8,063 nt of DNA from an uncultured Robiginitomaculum sp. (lineage in GTDB: Bacteria; Pseudomonadota; Alphaproteobacteria; Caulobacterales; Maricaulaceae): positions 1-8,063 of the forward strand of contig CALKXN010000288.1 of assembly GCA_938003555.1 (NCBI GenBank), given 5' to 3'. Below the pieces are notes generated by a model. It saw only the letters and a list, made by a program, of their open reading frames with translations. It searched no databases and was not told where the DNA came from. Made by a program: the position numbers and the translations under genes. Below, one piece after another: positions 5,766-8,063 of this stretch (position 1 is its first letter; every line of letters starts with the position of its first letter).

Positions 5766-7633
5766 TAATTTGGGGCTTTCGTCATATCGCGCGTTTGCAG
5801 CGGCGCGTCTTCGAGCGTGCCTAGAACTGTCGCGCCTTCTTCGGCGCTACTGACGACGCGGCGAAGGGCGGCAAACATATTCATACCCAAAGCCGCGCGG
5901 GTTCTAAATTGCGGCGCGGTCGCCAGCGGACGGGCGGCAAATTCGCTCGCCTCGACCTCAACATTGAGCGTTCCGGCGGCGCAGTCTAGATGCACCATAT
6001 CGCCATTAATCACGCGGCCAATCGGGCCGCCATGCAGAGCTTCGGGGCAGATATGAATCGCAGACGGCACTTTGCCCGATGCCCCGGACATACGGCCATC
6101 TGTGACCAGCGCCACTTTGAAGCCTTTATCCTGAAGCGTCCCTAAAATCGGGGTAAGCTTATGAAGCTCCGGCATGCCATTGGCGGCGGGGCCTTGGAAG
6201 CGGATAATGGCGATGAAATCTTTTTCGCATTTTCCGGCTTTAAAAGCCTCGACCAAATCATTTTGATCGTCAAACACCATGGCGGGCGCGCTGACTTTTT
6301 GGTGTGTAGACTTCACCGCAGAAACTTTAGATACGGCGCGGCCAATATTGCCTTTAATCAGGGATAATCCGCCATCAGCGCGAAACGGCTTATCGGCGTG
6401 GGATAAAATATCTTGATCAAGGCTTTGCGTCGGCGCGTCGCGGTAAACCATGTCATCGCCGTCCAAAACAGGTTCTTGGGTATAGCGCGCCATACCGCCT
6501 TCGCCGGCAATGGTTTTAACATCGTCATGCAGAAAGCCTTCGGAAAGCATTTCCGTAATAAGATAGCCCATGCCGCCAGCGGCGTGGAAATGGTTTACAT
6601 CGGCCAGACCATTAGGATAGATTTTACAAATCAGCGGAACCGCTTTGGAAATATCCGACAGATCATCCCAGTTAATGAGGATGCCTGCCGCGCGGGCAAT
6701 GGCAATGATATGGATGGCCAAATTGGTCGACCCGCCCGTCGCCATGAGGCCTGCCATGCCGTTCACAACCGCTTTTTCATCAACGATATATGCGGGCGGC
6801 GTATAGTCATTGCCCAGCGCGGTAATCTGCGCCGCGCGGGCCACCCCCGCCTCAGTCAGCGCGTCGCGCAGCGGCGTATTTGGATTCACAAATGAACTGC
6901 CCGGGAGCTGCAATCCCATAATTTCCATCAACATTTGATTGGAATTTGCTGTGCCGTAAAATGTGCATGTACCTGCGCTGTGATAGCTCTCGGCTTCGGC
7001 CTTTAAGAGAACATCACGGCCGACCTTACCTTGGGCAAATTCTTGGCGGATGCGCGCTTTTTCGGAGTTAGGCAAGCCTGATGTCATGGGGCCAGCGGGA
7101 ATAAAGACGGCCGGAATCCAGCCAAAGCGCAGCGCCGCCATAATCAGGCCGGGAACGATTTTATCGCACACCCCTAAATATAAAGCCGCATCAAACATAT
7201 CATGGGACAGGCCCACCGCCGCGCTCATCGCGATGACGTCACGCGAAAAGAGCGACAACTCCATGCCGTCTTGGCCTTGGGTGACGCCGTCGCACATGGC
7301 GGGAACGCCGCCGGCCACTTGGGCGACCGCGCCAGCTTTGCGCGCCGCTTTGCGGATAATTTCGGGATAATGCTCAAATGGCTGATGGGCCGAAAGCATG
7401 TCATTATAAGCCGTGATGATGCCGATATTGGGCCAGCTTGCGCCAAATAATTGGGTCTTGTCATGCACAGGACAGGCCGCGCTGGCATGGGCCAAATTCC
7501 CTTCGGTGAGGCGCACGCGCCGCGCGCCATCGCGCATTTGCGATTCAACAGCGTCCAAATAGGATTTACGCGTTTGGGCGGAGCGCTTGATGATGCGCGC
7601 CGTGACGTCGGCAAGTGTTGGGTTTAGGCTCAT
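5765..7633 (-). CDS. edd: Phosphogluconate dehydratase (6-phosphogluconate dehydratase)
   Basis: This 622-residue enzyme dehydrates 6-phosphogluconate to 2-keto-3-deoxy-6-phosphogluconate, the committed Entner-Doudoroff step. It belongs to the IlvD/Edd family of iron-sulfur dehydratases. Conserved landmarks are GIITAYNDMLSAHQP at 71-85, GGVPAMCDGVTQGQDGMELS at 108-127, GVCDKIVPG at 154-162 and HSAGTCTFYGTANSNQ at 218-233. By position Cys156 and Cys223 correspond to the [4Fe-4S] ligands annotated at 154 and 221 in E. coli Edd, with Cys114 as another conserved cysteine. VTDGRMSGASGK in the C-terminal part is also typical of the family. Length and the SHDMFDAALYLG segment favour Edd over dihydroxyacid dehydratase IlvD. 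Its start lies two bases after the pgl stop and its stop overlaps the glk start, so it is the middle gene of pgl-edd-glk. No clear ribosome binding site is seen. Confidence 0.96.
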   Translation of the reverse strand: MSLNPTLADVTARIIKRSAQTRKSYLDAVESQMRDGARRVRLTEGNLAHASAACPVHDKTQLFGASWPNIGIITAYNDMLSAHQPFEHYPEIIRKAARKAGAVAQVAGGVPAMCDGVTQGQDGMELSLFSRDVIAMSAAVGLSHDMFDAALYLGVCDKIVPGLIMAALRFGWIPAVFIPAGPMTSGLPNSEKARIRQEFAQGKVGRDVLLKAEAESYHSAGTCTFYGTANSNQMLMEIMGLQLPGSSFVNPNTPLRDALTEAGVARAAQITALGNDYTPPAYIVDEKAVVNGMAGLMATGGSTNLAIHIIAIARAAGILINWDDLSDISKAVPLICKIYPNGLADVNHFHAAGGMGYLITEMLSEGFLHDDVKTIAGEGGMARYTQEPVLDGDDMVYRDAPTQSLDQDILSHADKPFRADGGLSLIKGNIGRAVSKVSAVKSTHQKVSAPAMVFDDQNDLVEAFKAGKCEKDFIAIIRFQGPAANGMPELHKLTPILGTLQDKGFKVALVTDGRMSGASGKVPSAIHICPEALHGGPIGRVINGDMVHLDCAAGTLNVEVEASEFAARPLATAPQFRTRAALGMNMFAALRRVVSSAEEGATVLGTLEDAPLQTRDMTKAPN

Positions 7634-7635
7634 AA

Positions 7636-8063
7636 TTAATCACACATTAGAACAGTAAGACGTGAACCGCCATCCAATAAAGCACGCACAGGCGCGTCCA
7701 TCTCATCTTTATCCAGAGCGGCCGTGAACACGTCACGTTTTGCCTCGCCCGGAATAAATAATATTATATTTCGCGAACTGATAACGGCAGGCCGCGTTAG
7801 CGTAATCCGCTCCGGGAAGTCCCCGGCGCCGGGGCAGCCCTTGGCCATTGCAGCCATCGCAATGGCTGCCGCATTTATGTCCAATGCCGCCTCAAGATCG
7901 GGACTATCCGGGAACCAACTCGCCGTGTGGCCATCCGTCCCCATCCCCATGACCGTCACGTCAAAGGGCGGTGTTAACTCGGCGTAAAAACTGGAAATTA
8001 CAGATGCGCCTTGCAGGGCCGTTTCATGGTCCGTGACCATAGGCATAAGATGCGCGCTGGCGG
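7636..8063 (-). CDS. pgl: 6-phosphogluconolactonase, C-terminal part (cut by window edge)
   Basis: The last 141 codons are visible and the frame stays open to the right edge, so the true start lies outside; the ATG at 8046 is internal (the preceding residues read ASAHL). The enzyme hydrolyses 6-phosphogluconolactone to 6-phosphogluconate. The family signature FDVTVMGMGTDGHTASWFP, counterpart of the usual FDL-x-x-LG-x-G-x-DGHTASLFPG, includes the active-site His region. RITLTRPAVISSRNIILFI followed by PGEAKRDVF matches the conserved C-terminal half of the DevB/Pgl type, which is distinct from the beta-propeller YbhE type. It lies two bases upstream of edd and supplies Edd's substrate, so the pathway context agrees. 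In Caulobacter the gene before pgl is zwf, which is expected just beyond the edge but not seen. Confidence 0.93.
   Translation of the reverse strand, partial: ASAHLMPMVTDHETALQGASVISSFYAELTPPFDVTVMGMGTDGHTASWFPDSPDLEAALDINAAAIAMAAMAKGCPGAGDFPERITLTRPAVISSRNIILFIPGEAKRDVFTAALDKDEMDAPVRALLDGGSRLTVLMCD

Noticed and set aside
6413..6895. 160-codon plus-strand open frame opposite edd
   Set aside because: It lies wholly antisense to well-conserved edd sequence with no family resemblance or ribosome binding site of note.

Overview
The window looks like chromosomal DNA from an alphaproteobacterium. The evidence is the pgl-edd-glk Entner-Doudoroff order, which is known from Caulobacter zwf-pgl-edd-glk, together with a general secretion pathway gspD-gspE pair and overall protein similarity. 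A relative of the Caulobacterales or Hyphomonadaceae fits best, but this is inferred from recalled family features, and genus and species cannot be read from the sequence. All main genes are intact, tightly packed and similar in composition. There are no rRNA or tRNA genes, insertion sequences, CRISPR arrays or long repeats.

Layout, left to right. (1) Minus strand, 1-2045: the first 54 codons of gspE (cut by the left edge), and upstream of it a complete gspD encoding the outer-membrane secretin of a type II secretion system. The two are joined by a TAATG stop/start. (2) About 156 bases (2046-2201) of divergent intergenic DNA with three small dyad symmetries. (3) Plus strand, 2202-4506: pxpA-pxpB-pxpC, the three subunits of ATP-dependent 5-oxoprolinase, joined by two ATGA overlaps. 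(4) Plus strand, 4521-4785: two very small overlapping frames that look like shrunken remains of a ParD/ParE toxin-antitoxin pair. (5) Minus strand, 4791-8063: glk, edd and the 3' part of pgl (cut by the right edge), which read as a pgl-edd-glk operon.

How the genes work together. Pgl, Edd and Glk give glucose phosphorylation and the 6-phosphogluconolactone to 2-keto-3-deoxy-6-phosphogluconate steps of the Entner-Doudoroff route; zwf would be expected just beyond the right edge and eda is not in view. PxpABC converts 5-oxoproline (pyroglutamate) to glutamate and is both a damage-repair and a scavenging enzyme. GspD and GspE are the outer-membrane channel and the cytoplasmic ATPase of one secretion machine; gspC does not precede gspD here.

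I found no convincing new multi-gene system. The most unusual item is the miniaturised ParDE-like pair squeezed between pxpC and glk. It appears to have lost the DNA-binding end of the antitoxin and the middle of the toxin, yet still keeps a strong ribosome binding site and an overlapping arrangement.
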